A stretch of DNA of 64,000 nt from Halobacillus litoralis (GCF_009856445.1 NZ_WMFA01000005.1:124001-188000); one strand, 5' to 3'; shown: positions 29,424-38,091, counted from the stretch's first letter. Numbers and translations: made by a program. The notes: generated by a model not told the origin, from the letters alone.

Positions 29424-29523
29424 TGTGGATAAGTTTATTCACATATTCCACACAGTAACTTCTTTGTTATCACTCACTTAAACCTCTTTTTGCAAAAAGT
29501 TATCTACAATTTTATGTAGATAA
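29424..29523. promoter_or_regulatory. DnaA-box cluster upstream of sda
   Basis: Four DnaA-type 9-mers lie within 100 bp: TTATCCACA on the minus strand (29424-29432), TTATTCACA (29435-29443), TTATCTACA (29500-29508), and TTATCTACA on the minus strand (29515-29523). The first two match the TTATNCACA consensus and the last two differ by one base. The last two form a perfect 10-bp palindrome with a 6-base centre. In B. subtilis DnaA activates sda from such boxes, so this is the probable link from replication stress to sporulation. Confidence 0.8.
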
Positions 29524-29613
29524 CTTCCATATTGTGGCGAAATTAGGGTCGTGATAAGGTAAGAATACATTAAAAATTCGAACGTTCAGTGATTCAAATG
29601 AAGCGGGAGGTGA

Positions 29614-29631
29614 CTGTCACATGTGTGACAG
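29614..29631 (+). promoter_or_regulatory. Hairpin covering the upstream sda start codon
   Basis: CTGTCACA and TGTGACAG (8-bp perfect stem, 2-base centre) enclose the ATG at 29621 and follow directly on the SD GGGAGGTGA. It could hide the first start and favour the ATG at 29636, or control translation. The second use is inference. Confidence 0.4.
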
Positions 29632-29788
29632 CGGCATGAAGCAATTATCAGATTCCCTACTAATACAATCTTACCACAAAGCCATAGAACTCAATCTTTC
29701 AGATGAGTTCATTGAACAAATCAGGAGAGAAATAAACACGCGATCCATCCAGCATCTTCTTGAAAAGCATATTTCACATGTAGGCTGA
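29621..29788 (+). CDS. sda: Sporulation checkpoint inhibitor Sda
   Basis: A 55-residue helical-hairpin protein that inhibits autophosphorylation of the sporulation kinases. The core reads MKQLSDSLLIQSYHKAIELN, matching B. subtilis Sda, followed by FIEQIRREI. The SD (GGGAGGTGA) is best placed for ATG 29621, giving MCDSG ahead of the core; a start at ATG 29636 would give the 50-residue form more like known Sda proteins. It was too short for simple ORF calling. DnaA boxes lie upstream, and yqeG is divergent, as in Bacillus. Confidence 0.9.
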   Translation: MCDSGMKQLSDSLLIQSYHKAIELNLSDEFIEQIRREINTRSIQHLLEKHISHVG

Positions 29789-29831
29789 GATTTACACTTT
29801 ATGACAAATTGTTAGTCTCTACTCGAGAAAT

Positions 29832-29864
29832 ACTCGTCCATCCAGCAGAGGGCGAGTTTTTTTT
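29832..29864 (+). terminator. Terminator of sda
   Basis: ACTCGTCC pairs with GGGCGAGT (one G-U) and is followed by eight T, 43 bases after the sda stop. Confidence 0.8.
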
Positions 29865-29958
29865 ATGACTTTTTTATTTGGATAAATGATGTCTTTCTTC
29901 TTATTTATAAGGACAGACTAAATAAAGCCTATCGCCGCATATCCCCGGTATGCTACAG

Positions 29959-29988
29959 TTGAATAATGAACCTTTTTTTGATTACAAT
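29959..29988 (+). promoter_or_regulatory. Candidate promoter of the mrp operon
   Basis: TTGAAT (29959-29964), 18 bases, TACAAT (29983-29988), about 80 bases before mrpA. It is a moderate match to the SigA consensus. Confidence 0.45.
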
Positions 29989-30069
29989 TGAGTGAACACA
30001 TGGTTACGAACACCCAAAAAATCCAATTAAAAAATAGAAGAAAGTTACGTCAAAGGAGGAACATACCAC

Positions 30070-32406
30070 ATGTTGGTGGCTGTATTATTGCCCTTTATCA
30101 TTGCTATTTTTATCCCAATGTTAAGTAAATGGAAAGAAAAGGTTCACACAGGATTTTTCGTTACGATTGTACCTGTGTTGATTTTTATTTATTTTGCCCG
30201 CTTTTTAGGTACTGGTTTCGAACCAGTCGTCCATGAGTACTCCTGGATTCCATCCCTTGATATGAATATGGTCTTTCATCTGGATGGACTGAGTTTACTT
30301 TTTGTTTTATTAATCAGCGGAATCGGCGCCCTAGTTGCCTTCTATTCGGTTTTTTACCTACATAAATCGGAGCAACTGGGACATTTTTATGTGTACTTCC
30401 TCATATTTATGGGCTCTATGCTGGGAGTTGTATTATCTGATAACGTATTTGCCCTTTACAGCTTTTGGGAATTCACTTCCCTCTCATCTTTCTTATTGAT
30501 CGGATTTTGGAACTATAAGAAAGAATCAAGATATGGTGCATTAAAATCGATGCTCATTACGGTTTTTGGTGGGTTGAGTCTTTTGGGTGCTCTAGTCTTT
30601 ATGAGTGTGTTGACGAACACGTCAAGTATACGAGGGATGATAGATCAACAACAGTTGATTCTTAACCATGAATATTTCCCATTGATACTGATTCTATTAC
30701 TACTGGGCGCTTTTACAAAGTCTGCTCAATTTCCATTCCACATCTGGCTACCAGATGCTATGGAAGCACCGACACCGGTCAGTGCTTATTTACACTCGGC
30801 AACTATGGTAAAAGCAGGCATCTATTTGGTTGCCCGCTATTCCCCTATGCTTTCCGCCAATGAATGGTTTTTTATCATTGTATCAATTGCAGGGATCGTA
30901 ACATTATGCTGGGGTTCTTATATGGCTGTAAGACAAACTGACTTGAAAGGAATCTTAGCCTTCTCCACAATCAGTCAGCTTGGAATGATTATGGCTATGC
31001 TTGGCTTCGGTACAAAAGCAGCAATCTTCGGCGCTGTATTCCATATTTTGAACCACGCTACGTTCAAAGGCAGTCTATTTATGGTAGCCGGTATTGTTGA
31101 CCATGAAGCAGGGACAAGGGACATCAGGAAACTTGGCGGGCTGATGACGTTTATGCCTATGACAGCCACGCTTGCATTATTTGCCTCGTTCTCAATGGCT
31201 GGGGTGCCCCTGCCGTTCTTAAACGGGTTCTATAGTAAAGAGATGTTCTTTGAATCTTCGCTGCACTTGGAAGCAGCTAGTACCGGGATCGCCGGAATAC
31301 TGCAAACCAGTGTACCTTACCTAGCTGTTTTAGGAAGTATATTTACCTTTGTATATTCCATGTACTTTTTCTTTGGAAGTTTCCGTGGTCCATCACATTT
31401 GAATGAACTACCTAAAAAACCTCACGAAGCCCCCATCGGAATGCTTATATCACCGATGGTTCTAGTCGCTGGTGTCGTCATTATTGGCTTATTCCCAAGT
31501 TTGATTAATGAGCCTTTTATTGCCCATGCGGCTGAGGCTGTCAAAGGGGCAGCTTTAGAAGAGAAACACATATATTTCTGGCATGGATTTATTCCGCCAT
31601 TCATTATGTCCCTTACTGTTCTCGTCTTTGGAAGTATCCTGGCTCTATCCCGAAAAGTCTGGTCGCCCGTTTACAACATTGTGCCGGGAGTTCTAAGTAT
31701 GAACAAAGTTTATGACGGCGCCGTTGATCGTGTAGAACGATATTCTACAACCATCACCAAAGGATACATGAATGGTTCCCTTGGACGATATGTCCGATTA
31801 ATCCTAGCGGCCATCATTGTCATTTCATTCGCCTTCATGGCCATCACAGGTGGATTCACAGTGGATGCTTCGAATGTTGCTGAGATTACGGCTCCAGAAA
31901 TACTAGTGGCCGTGACAATGGTCATTGCAGCCATAGGTACCGCTCTAACCAATAATCGAATAGCGGCCATCCTCATTCTTGGGGTCGTAGGTTATGGGTT
32001 ATCAATGCTTTTCGTCCTATACCGCGCACCTGACCTAGCTCTAACTCAATTAATCATAGAAACTGTAACCGTCGCTTTGTTCTTGCTTGTCTTTTACCAT
32101 TTACCAAAGCTACGTAAAAAAGATGAACCCGCAAGTACGAAGGTGCTTAATCTTGTTATTTCTGTCGGTTTCGGCGCATTAATGACAATGGTAGCCATTT
32201 CATCTCACAGCAGTAAGTTCTTTGATTCAATTTCTGAATACTTTACAGACAATTCTTACAAACTCGGCGGCGGAGATAACATTGTAAACGTCATCCTCGT
32301 TGATTTTCGTGGATTGGATACATTGTTTGAAATTGTTGTACTTGGAATTGCTGCCATGGCCATTTACGGATTGATCCGCTTGAGAAAGAACAAGGAGGAG
32401 GAATAA
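30070..32406 (+). CDS. mrpA: Mrp Na+/H+ antiporter subunit A
   Basis: A 778-residue polytopic protein, homologous to the NuoL-type proton channel of complex I. Conserved core blocks include FALYSFWEFTSLSSFLLIGF, GAFTKSAQFPFHIWLPDAM, PTPVSAYLHSATMVKAGIY and FHILNHATFKGSLFM. The C-terminal MbhD/MbhE-like helices end with VNVILVDFRGLDTLFEIVVLG. The length is that of a Bacillus MrpA that is not fused to MrpB. The SD AAAGGAGG precedes the ATG. It is the first gene of a six-gene operon and contributes to Na+ export and cytoplasmic pH control. Confidence 0.96.
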   Translation: MLVAVLLPFIIAIFIPMLSKWKEKVHTGFFVTIVPVLIFIYFARFLGTGFEPVVHEYSWIPSLDMNMVFHLDGLSLLFVLLISGIGALVAFYSVFYLHKSEQLGHFYVYFLIFMGSMLGVVLSDNVFALYSFWEFTSLSSFLLIGFWNYKKESRYGALKSMLITVFGGLSLLGALVFMSVLTNTSSIRGMIDQQQLILNHEYFPLILILLLLGAFTKSAQFPFHIWLPDAMEAPTPVSAYLHSATMVKAGIYLVARYSPMLSANEWFFIIVSIAGIVTLCWGSYMAVRQTDLKGILAFSTISQLGMIMAMLGFGTKAAIFGAVFHILNHATFKGSLFMVAGIVDHEAGTRDIRKLGGLMTFMPMTATLALFASFSMAGVPLPFLNGFYSKEMFFESSLHLEAASTGIAGILQTSVPYLAVLGSIFTFVYSMYFFFGSFRGPSHLNELPKKPHEAPIGMLISPMVLVAGVVIIGLFPSLINEPFIAHAAEAVKGAALEEKHIYFWHGFIPPFIMSLTVLVFGSILALSRKVWSPVYNIVPGVLSMNKVYDGAVDRVERYSTTITKGYMNGSLGRYVRLILAAIIVISFAFMAITGGFTVDASNVAEITAPEILVAVTMVIAAIGTALTNNRIAAILILGVVGYGLSMLFVLYRAPDLALTQLIIETVTVALFLLVFYHLPKLRKKDEPASTKVLNLVISVGFGALMTMVAISSHSSKFFDSISEYFTDNSYKLGGGDNIVNVILVDFRGLDTLFEIVVLGIAAMAIYGLIRLRKNKEEE

Positions 32407-32409
32407 TAC

Positions 32410-32748
32410 ATGGAAATTATTATGGCCGTTTTAGCCGGCATTCTCTTTACTACGGGTGTCTACAACCTCCTTCAAAAGCAATTGTTACGAATCATCATTG
32501 GTACAGGACTCATTTCACATGGAGCCCATCTGTTCATCCTTACAATGGGAGAGTTGAAAACAGGGGCACCGCCTGTACTAACTGAAGGAGTAGAAAAGTA
32601 CACGGATCCGCTCCCACAAGCATTGATTTTGACATCAATCGTCATAAGTTTCGGTGTGACAAGCCTGCTACTTGTATTGGCTTATCGTGCTGCAAAAATT
32701 AACGGAACTGATAATATGGAGCAATTAAGGGGTAACGATTATGAGTAA
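32410..32748 (+). CDS. mrpC: Mrp Na+/H+ antiporter subunit C
   Basis: A 112-residue NuoK-like membrane protein with three helices, including LLRIIIGTGLISHGAHLFIL and TDPLPQALILTSIVISFGVT. It starts 3 bases after the mrpA stop, in the position where mrpB is usually found, so no mrpB fits between them. It overlaps mrpD by 8 bases. Confidence 0.95.
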   Translation: MEIIMAVLAGILFTTGVYNLLQKQLLRIIIGTGLISHGAHLFILTMGELKTGAPPVLTEGVEKYTDPLPQALILTSIVISFGVTSLLLVLAYRAAKINGTDNMEQLRGNDYE

Positions 32749-34225
32749 TTTAGCTGTATTGCCTATTCTGCTGCCTTTATTAGCAGGCATCTTCTTAGCT
32801 TTCATACACACAAAAACAAAATTAGTTCGGAATTTATCCAAAGCATTTGCAATCATTAACCTCCTCGTGGTCGGGATCATCTTCCTGCAAGTGAGAGGAA
32901 ATGGAAACATTGTTCTTGAAATGGGGAGCTGGGAAGCCCCCTTCGGCATTGTGCTTGTCGCTGATTTACTTGCAATGACTTTGGTTCTGACTACAAACAT
33001 TATTGCTGTAGCGAGTGTTTTCTTTGCACCTCAATCCTTATCAGAAAAAGAAGAATCCTTTTACTTCTATACGTTTTTCTTCATGTTGATCTCAGGAGTG
33101 AGCGGTGCATTTTTAACGGGTGACTTATTCAACCTCTTCGTATTTTTCGAAGTACTCTTGATGGCTTCCTATGGATTGATTGTACTTGGGAATGGGAAGG
33201 CACAACTTAGGGAATCCATCAAATATGTGCTGATCAACTTATTTTCTTCCATGTTATTCGTCACAACGATTGCTTTCCTATATTCGGTTGTGGGAACAGT
33301 CAACATGGCTCAGGCTGCTCAGCGCGTTCAGGAAGTGGACCAACAGGGGATTCTAACGACCATTGCTATTTTGTTCTTTTTTGTATTTGCAACAAAAGCG
33401 GCCGTCTTTCCTCTTTATTATTGGCTGCCACGACCGTATATATCTCCGAATCCGGTCGTATCCGCTTTATTCGGAGCGTTGTTAACTAAGGTAGGGGTTT
33501 ATTCGATCTTGAGGACGTTCACCCTGATATTTAATCAAGAGGTTGCTTTGACGCACACCCTTTTCATCTACTTAGCAGCATTGACGATGATTTTCGGAGT
33601 AGTTGGTGCTCTTTCAACCAACAATATTAAGCTGATTGTCGCGTACAATATTATCCCAGCCGTAGGCTTCATGCTTATGGGAATAGGAATCTTTACAGAG
33701 GTTTCGATAAGCGGGACCATTTATTACCTTGTTCATGATATGGTAATCAAAGGAGCACTCTTTATCCTGGCGGGAGCTACTGCCTATGTAGCCGGGACAT
33801 CGGATCTCCGTAAAATGGGTGGATTGATCCACCATTATCCCGTTCTCGGATGGCTTATGTTTCTAGCATCCTTGGTACTGGCTGGAATCCCACCTTTCAG
33901 TGGTTTCATAGGAAAGCTATTATTATTACGAGGCGGATTAGGTGAAGAGGAAATCTTCATCGTCATCACCGCTCTCATCTCAAGCCTACTGATCCTATTT
34001 TCGATGATCAGAATATTCATCAGAGGATATTGGGGAGAAAAAATGGACATTCCTGTTCCAGAGCGGGAAAAGAAAGGAAAACGAATGGCTCTTCCTGCTG
34101 CCGGGCTGCTTACGGTTTCCATTCTCCTCGGTGTGGGTGCTGAATGGTTCTTCCCGACAATAGAAACCATCTCTCAATACATGATGGATCCAGAACTCTA
34201 CATTGATTCTGTGTTAAAGGAGTAG
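32741..34225 (+). CDS. mrpD: Mrp Na+/H+ antiporter subunit D
   Basis: A 494-residue NuoM/N-like subunit with about 14 helices. Signatures are LFNLFVFFEVLLMASYGLIV, FATKAAVFPLYYWLPRPYI, VSALFGALLTKVGVYSI and HDMVIKGALFILAG. It works with MrpA as the second ion-translocating module. Its start lies within the end of mrpC, indicating coupled translation. Confidence 0.96.
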   Translation: MSNLAVLPILLPLLAGIFLAFIHTKTKLVRNLSKAFAIINLLVVGIIFLQVRGNGNIVLEMGSWEAPFGIVLVADLLAMTLVLTTNIIAVASVFFAPQSLSEKEESFYFYTFFFMLISGVSGAFLTGDLFNLFVFFEVLLMASYGLIVLGNGKAQLRESIKYVLINLFSSMLFVTTIAFLYSVVGTVNMAQAAQRVQEVDQQGILTTIAILFFFVFATKAAVFPLYYWLPRPYISPNPVVSALFGALLTKVGVYSILRTFTLIFNQEVALTHTLFIYLAALTMIFGVVGALSTNNIKLIVAYNIIPAVGFMLMGIGIFTEVSISGTIYYLVHDMVIKGALFILAGATAYVAGTSDLRKMGGLIHHYPVLGWLMFLASLVLAGIPPFSGFIGKLLLLRGGLGEEEIFIVITALISSLLILFSMIRIFIRGYWGEKMDIPVPEREKKGKRMALPAAGLLTVSILLGVGAEWFFPTIETISQYMMDPELYIDSVLKE

Positions 34226-34231
34226 AAGCTG

Positions 34232-34708
34232 ATGCCTTTACAAATCGTAATGAACATCATCATCGCTATGATGTGGATGTTCCTGAGTGAAACATACAAT
34301 TTCACAACCTTCTTTGTCGGTTATATCTTAGGAATCATACTCCTCTTCGTCCTGCAGCGTTTTGTACCAGATTCATTCTATATGAAACGGGCGTGGAAGT
34401 TTTTCCTTCTCATTCTCTTGTTTATACGAGAGCTTTTCTTGTCCAACATCGACATTGTCAAGCATGTTTATAAGCCAAAAATGGATATGCAGCCAGGGAT
34501 ATTCGCACTTCCGATTGATGTGAAAACAAACTTTGAAATCACTCTTCTCGCCAACTTGATCTCATTGACTCCCGGAACCCTATCTGTTGTAGTTAGTGAG
34601 GATCATACGAAGATCTTCATTCATGCAATGGATATGCCGGATGTTCAGGAATCTGTGAGTGAAATTAAGAATTCATTCGAGAAGCGTATCATGGAGGTGA
34701 CCCGTTAA
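34232..34708 (+). CDS. mrpE: Mrp Na+/H+ antiporter subunit E
   Basis: A 158-residue MnhE-family protein with two N-terminal helices, the conserved ELFLSNIDIVKHVYKPKMDM, and SLTPGTLSVVVSEDHTKIFI in the cytoplasmic part. It starts 6 bases after mrpD, and its stop codon abuts the mrpF start codon. Confidence 0.95.
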   Translation: MPLQIVMNIIIAMMWMFLSETYNFTTFFVGYILGIILLFVLQRFVPDSFYMKRAWKFFLLILLFIRELFLSNIDIVKHVYKPKMDMQPGIFALPIDVKTNFEITLLANLISLTPGTLSVVVSEDHTKIFIHAMDMPDVQESVSEIKNSFEKRIMEVTR

Positions 34709-35020
34709 ATGGAAGACATCCTCAATATGACGCAAACATGGATACAAATATCAGCGATCATTGCAGTTGTCGCTGTAGCAATCTCTGTGATTCTTCTTTT
34801 GTATCGCGCAATCCTTGGACCGACAAACCCGGATAGAGCGGTTGCCCTTGATATTATAGGAATAAATCTCATGGCTTTAGCAGGACTAATCGCCGTCCTG
34901 CTCGTAACAACAAGATTTAATGACGTGGTCCTGCTGATTGGAATACTACTCTTCATCGGTACGGTCGCACTGGCGAAATTCTTAGAAAAGGGTGTTATCA
35001 TTGAGCGGGACATGGATTAA
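34709..35020 (+). CDS. mrpF: Mrp Na+/H+ antiporter subunit F
   Basis: A 103-residue MnhF/PhaF protein with three helices. It carries YRAILGPTNPDRAVALDIIG, the hallmark of this family, and VVLLIGILLFIGTVALAKFL. It overlaps mrpG. Confidence 0.95.
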   Translation: MEDILNMTQTWIQISAIIAVVAVAISVILLLYRAILGPTNPDRAVALDIIGINLMALAGLIAVLLVTTRFNDVVLLIGILLFIGTVALAKFLEKGVIIERDMD

Positions 35021-35387
35021 TTTAATTTTCGACATCACTATATGTCTATCTCTATTGATTGGTGCCTTTTTCCTTATCTCTGGCTCCCTGGGAATTTTGC
35101 GTTTTCCTGATGTGTACACAAGACTTCATGCGGCGACAAAAAGTTCGACCCTCGGAGTTTCAGGAATCATGATCGGTGCATTTTTGTTTCACTACGTAGA
35201 ACATGACATCGTAAGTGGTAAGCTGCTTCTCGGAATATTCTTCGTCCTTTTGACTGCTCCGGTATCGGGACATATGATTTCAAGAGCTGCCTACCGGGCT
35301 GGTGTTCCTCTTTGGGAAAAGAGTGTTAAGGATGAATACGCTGAAGTATTAAAAAAAGAGCAGAAGCGACAAGCACCAGATTCATAA
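35001..35387 (+). CDS. mrpG: Mrp Na+/H+ antiporter subunit G
   Basis: A MnhG/PhaG protein of about 128 residues with three helices; LGILRFPDVYTRLHAATKSS is diagnostic. Two starts are possible. TTG 35001, with AAAAGGG at the right distance, gives MSGTWINLIF; GTG 34992 adds three residues. I prefer the TTG. Either start lies inside mrpF, so the two genes are coupled. It is the last gene of the mrp operon, with a terminator following. Confidence 0.93.
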   Translation: MSGTWINLIFDITICLSLLIGAFFLISGSLGILRFPDVYTRLHAATKSSTLGVSGIMIGAFLFHYVEHDIVSGKLLLGIFFVLLTAPVSGHMISRAAYRAGVPLWEKSVKDEYAEVLKKEQKRQAPDS

Positions 35388-35393
35388 TACGAC

Positions 35394-35423
35394 ATGCCTC
35401 CATTCCAATGGGGGCATTTTTTT
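35394..35423 (+). terminator. Terminator of the mrp operon
   Basis: ATGCCTCCATT pairs with AATGGGGGCAT (one G-U) and is followed by seven T, 7 bases after the mrpG stop. Confidence 0.8.
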
Positions 35424-35525
35424 ACCTTTATGAACATTATTTTTAACGACAGACAAGCACAGACGACATCACAAGGACATAAGTATGTTGTAGGCATTCG
35501 CCTAATCCTTGAGGAGGTGCGTCCT

Positions 35526-36239
35526 ATGAGCAGTCTCATCGCTTCCATCCTTTATTTTTTCAAAGAGTCTCTCTTCTTCATGTCTTATGTAAAAAACCAG
35601 GCTTTTCCGAATCCCCTGCCTCCAGAAGAAGAAGCTAAACAACTCCAATTGATGGCAGAAGGAAGTCATGAAGCCAGGAACAAACTGATTGAACACAATT
35701 TACGACTTGTCGCACACATTGTGAAAAAGTTTGAAAACACGAAAGAAGATTTTGAAGACCTTATTTCTATCGGAACCATCGGTTTAATTAAAGGAATAGA
35801 AAGTTATTCGACAGGGAAAGGAACGAAACTTGCCACTTATGCCGCACGTTGCATTGAGAACGAAATCCTCATGCACCTCAGGTCGACGAAAAAGATGAGC
35901 AAGGATATTTCACTGCAAGACCCGATCGGCCATGATAAAGAAGGAAACGAATTGAACCTTCTTGATATTCTTCAGGCTGATGTTACGGATATTGTGGAGG
36001 AAATCCAACTTCATATGGAATTGGAGAAGATTAAAGATTTCATTACTGTATTGGATGAGCGGGAAAAAGAAGTGATTATCTTCCGCTATGGACTAAACCA
36101 GACAGAAGAAAAAACGCAGCGGGAAATTGCCAAAGAGCTGGGTATATCTAGGAGTTATGTATCAAGAATCGAAAAGCGAGCATTAATGAAAATTTTTCAT
36201 GAATTCTATAAGCAGAGCAAACAAGGGAAGAATGGATAA
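35526..36239 (+). CDS. sigK: Sporulation sigma factor SigK precursor
   Basis: A 237-residue late mother-cell sigma factor. A 20-residue hydrophobic pro-sequence ([20 protein letters not shown]) precedes [10 protein letters not shown], where the mature protein starts in B. subtilis. Region 2 has [15 protein letters not shown] and [17 protein letters not shown]; region 4 has [20 protein letters not shown]. The reading frame is intact, with no skin-type element inside. The start follows GAGGAGGTGCGTCCT; the frame open to 35394 has no second start signal. It should drive coat and cortex genes after processing by SpoIVFB. Confidence 0.96.
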   Translation: MSSLIASILYFFKESLFFMSYVKNQAFPNPLPPEEEAKQLQLMAEGSHEARNKLIEHNLRLVAHIVKKFENTKEDFEDLISIGTIGLIKGIESYSTGKGTKLATYAARCIENEILMHLRSTKKMSKDISLQDPIGHDKEGNELNLLDILQADVTDIVEEIQLHMELEKIKDFITVLDEREKEVIIFRYGLNQTEEKTQREIAKELGISRSYVSRIEKRALMKIFHEFYKQSKQGKNG

Positions 36240-36285
36240 AAAACAGCCACTACCATCTTATGAGAATGGAGTGGCTGTTTCATTC
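36240..36285. terminator. Bidirectional terminator between sigK and yrhC
   Basis: AAACAGCCACT and AGTGGCTGTTT with further pairing inside (CCAT with ATGG), flanked by A and T runs. Confidence 0.75.
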
Positions 36286-36511
36286 AGTCCTTTATGAGTT
36301 GTCTTTTCCATTTTCTGATTTTCAAAGTCATGAAGAAAGCTGTGAAAAGGGTCAGACCAATGACCGGATATAAAAACAAATAAGTCTTTGTACCGTATTC
36401 ATAAAGGCTGATCAATGTACCTATATAGAGATAAGTGCTCATGATCAATAGCGTCATCACGAACCGTTTAAAATCCATTACTTTTTTCTTTAATTCTTGG
36501 GAAGTATCCAA
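36284..36511 (-). CDS. yrhC: YrhC-like small membrane protein
   Basis: A 75-residue protein with two membrane segments (about residues 16-36 and 43-62) separated by a short loop. Size, topology and place beside mtnN match B. subtilis YrhC, of unknown function. In B. subtilis yrhA and yrhB (mccA, mccB) lie between mtnN and yrhC; they are absent here. Confidence 0.75.
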   Translation of the reverse strand: MDTSQELKKKVMDFKRFVMTLLIMSTYLYIGTLISLYEYGTKTYLFLYPVIGLTLFTAFFMTLKIRKWKRQLIKD

Positions 36512-36576
36512 AACGGTCCACCTCCTACTATGAAGATCTTAACATATGAGAATCATAGTGTCGGTGGGAATAAATG

Positions 36577-37269
36577 TCACTCGTAGTTTTTAACCATTTC
36601 CATAATCATGACAGCCGCATTTTCTGCAGCTTTCGGTAGAAACTGATCAAATGAAATGGAAGATTCCTTACCAGCGATATCAGACAACGCGCGAATGACA
36701 ACAAAGGGTGTTCCATACTTATAACAAACCTGGGCGATCGCAGCAGCTTCCATTTCTGCTGCAATCATCTCAGGAAATTTGCCTCGAACGAAATCCACCC
36801 TGGATTCCTCCTGCATAAAGGAATCACCTGTGGCAATGATACCTTTCGCTGCTTTAGCATCTGTCTTTTCAACAGCAGTCATCGCTTGTTTCACTAGTTT
36901 TTCATCTGCTGTATACATGTCGGGCATGCCCGGGACTTGTCCATATTTATATTCAAAAGCTGTCACATCGACATCATGGTGTGTCACTAAGGATGAAATA
37001 ACCACGTCACCCACTTCAAGATTTTTGGCAAAACCTCCAGCGGATCCAGTGTTGATGACGGCGTCAATTTCGTATTGTTCATGAAGAATAGTCGTTGCCA
37101 TCGCTGCATTAACTTTACCAATGCCTGATTTTAATAAAACAACTTTCTTCCCATGCAAAAGGCCATCAACAAAATGACTGCCCGCTACCTCTTTCTCTGA
37201 GGCTACTTCCATATTTGCTTTTAATAATTCAACTTCTTCATCCATAGCACCAATAATTCCAATGGCCAT
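36577..37269 (-). CDS. mtnN: 5'-methylthioadenosine/S-adenosylhomocysteine nucleosidase
   Basis: A 230-residue nucleosidase that removes adenine from methylthioadenosine and SAH, feeding methionine salvage and the activated methyl cycle. It shows GIIGAMDEEVELL at the N-terminus, NTGSAGGFAKNL, the catalytic AAEMEAAAIAQVC and the catalytic Asp in IRALSDIAGKES. It is located next to yrhC and 16 bases from yrrS. Confidence 0.96.
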   Translation of the reverse strand: MAIGIIGAMDEEVELLKANMEVASEKEVAGSHFVDGLLHGKKVVLLKSGIGKVNAAMATTILHEQYEIDAVINTGSAGGFAKNLEVGDVVISSLVTHHDVDVTAFEYKYGQVPGMPDMYTADEKLVKQAMTAVEKTDAKAAKGIIATGDSFMQEESRVDFVRGKFPEMIAAEMEAAAIAQVCYKYGTPFVVIRALSDIAGKESSISFDQFLPKAAENAAVMIMEMVKNYE

Positions 37270-37285
37270 AACTGAACTCCCTCTC

Positions 37286-37972
37286 TCAACCGTTTTTATT
37301 TTTTAGAATCTCAAGTTTGACTGGTTTATACCCTTGTCCATCGATCCAGTCAATTTGCACCCGGAGGTATCCGGTCTTATTTTTGTCAGAGACTGTCGCC
37401 TTAGCTTTTTGATGGTGACCTCTGTTACTTACATCCCAATAGATGATATTGTCCTCAGAAAGGCCGACAGCGCTTCTGATTGCCTGTTTTAACTCTTCAT
37501 AGTCCTGCGTACCCGATTGGTAGGTAATCCCATGTTCACCGTTCGTTTCCATCTCTGTAGGGATAACCGGCCAATCCTTTGTGATCACGCGTTCTACATT
37601 AGGGTCATCACTTTTCTCAATTTTCAATCCTTTTTCGTCTTCAATCGGTTTCAGTTCTTCAAATTCTTCAATGGAAACCTGTTGTTTATCTGATTGCTCC
37701 TCTGTATCTTTTACTTCTTTATCTTCTTTGTCACTCTTCTTGCCGGTTTCTGCCGAAGCATCTTCATTTGAACCTTGTTCTTCCTTTGTGACCTGTGGAC
37801 TTTCTTTATCCTGAGCTTGTCCTTTTTGTTCCTCTCCACCAAAGACCATTATTCCAATGAGTAACAACATGAAAACACCGCCTGCCCCTACAAGCCAAGT
37901 CAACATCTTCGTACCACGACGCTTTTTCTCGTAACGACCTGAACGGGAATACGGGGATTGTTTGTTCGACAT
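37286..37972 (-). CDS. yrrS: YrrS-like membrane protein (DUF1510)
   Basis: About 228 residues. A short basic cytoplasmic tail and one membrane helix (LTWLVGAGGVFMLLLIGIMVF) lead to an exported low-complexity region rich in Glu, Lys, Ser and Gln (about 55-130). A folded C-terminal domain follows (WPVIPTEMETNGEHGITYQS). This is the YrrS architecture; the function is unknown, but the gene is often beside the class A/B penicillin-binding protein gene pbpI, which is missing here. ATG 37972 has AAAGGAGG 9 bases upstream; the frame to 38011 is not favoured. Confidence 0.85.
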   Translation of the reverse strand: MSNKQSPYSRSGRYEKKRRGTKMLTWLVGAGGVFMLLLIGIMVFGGEEQKGQAQDKESPQVTKEEQGSNEDASAETGKKSDKEDKEVKDTEEQSDKQQVSIEEFEELKPIEDEKGLKIEKSDDPNVERVITKDWPVIPTEMETNGEHGITYQSGTQDYEELKQAIRSAVGLSEDNIIYWDVSNRGHHQKAKATVSDKNKTGYLRVQIDWIDGQGYKPVKLEILKNKNG

Positions 37973-38091
37973 GATCTTCTGCCTCCTTTTTACTCGCCGT
38001 TTATTATACATGAAGTTTTGACTCTTACCAATGCTTTCTTTTTCCTATCTCATTTCCCGGGCTATATTCCAAACCTCACTCTCGCTCCCGT

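Noticed and set aside
29575-29590. GAACGTTC near sda as a LexA site
   Set aside because: The Bacillus SOS box needs GAAC and GTTC separated by four bases; here they are adjacent.
35394-35525. Extended N-terminus of sigK (44 extra residues)
   Set aside because: The extension would begin inside the mrp terminator and has no SD; ATG 35526 has a strong SD and gives the normal pro-SigK.
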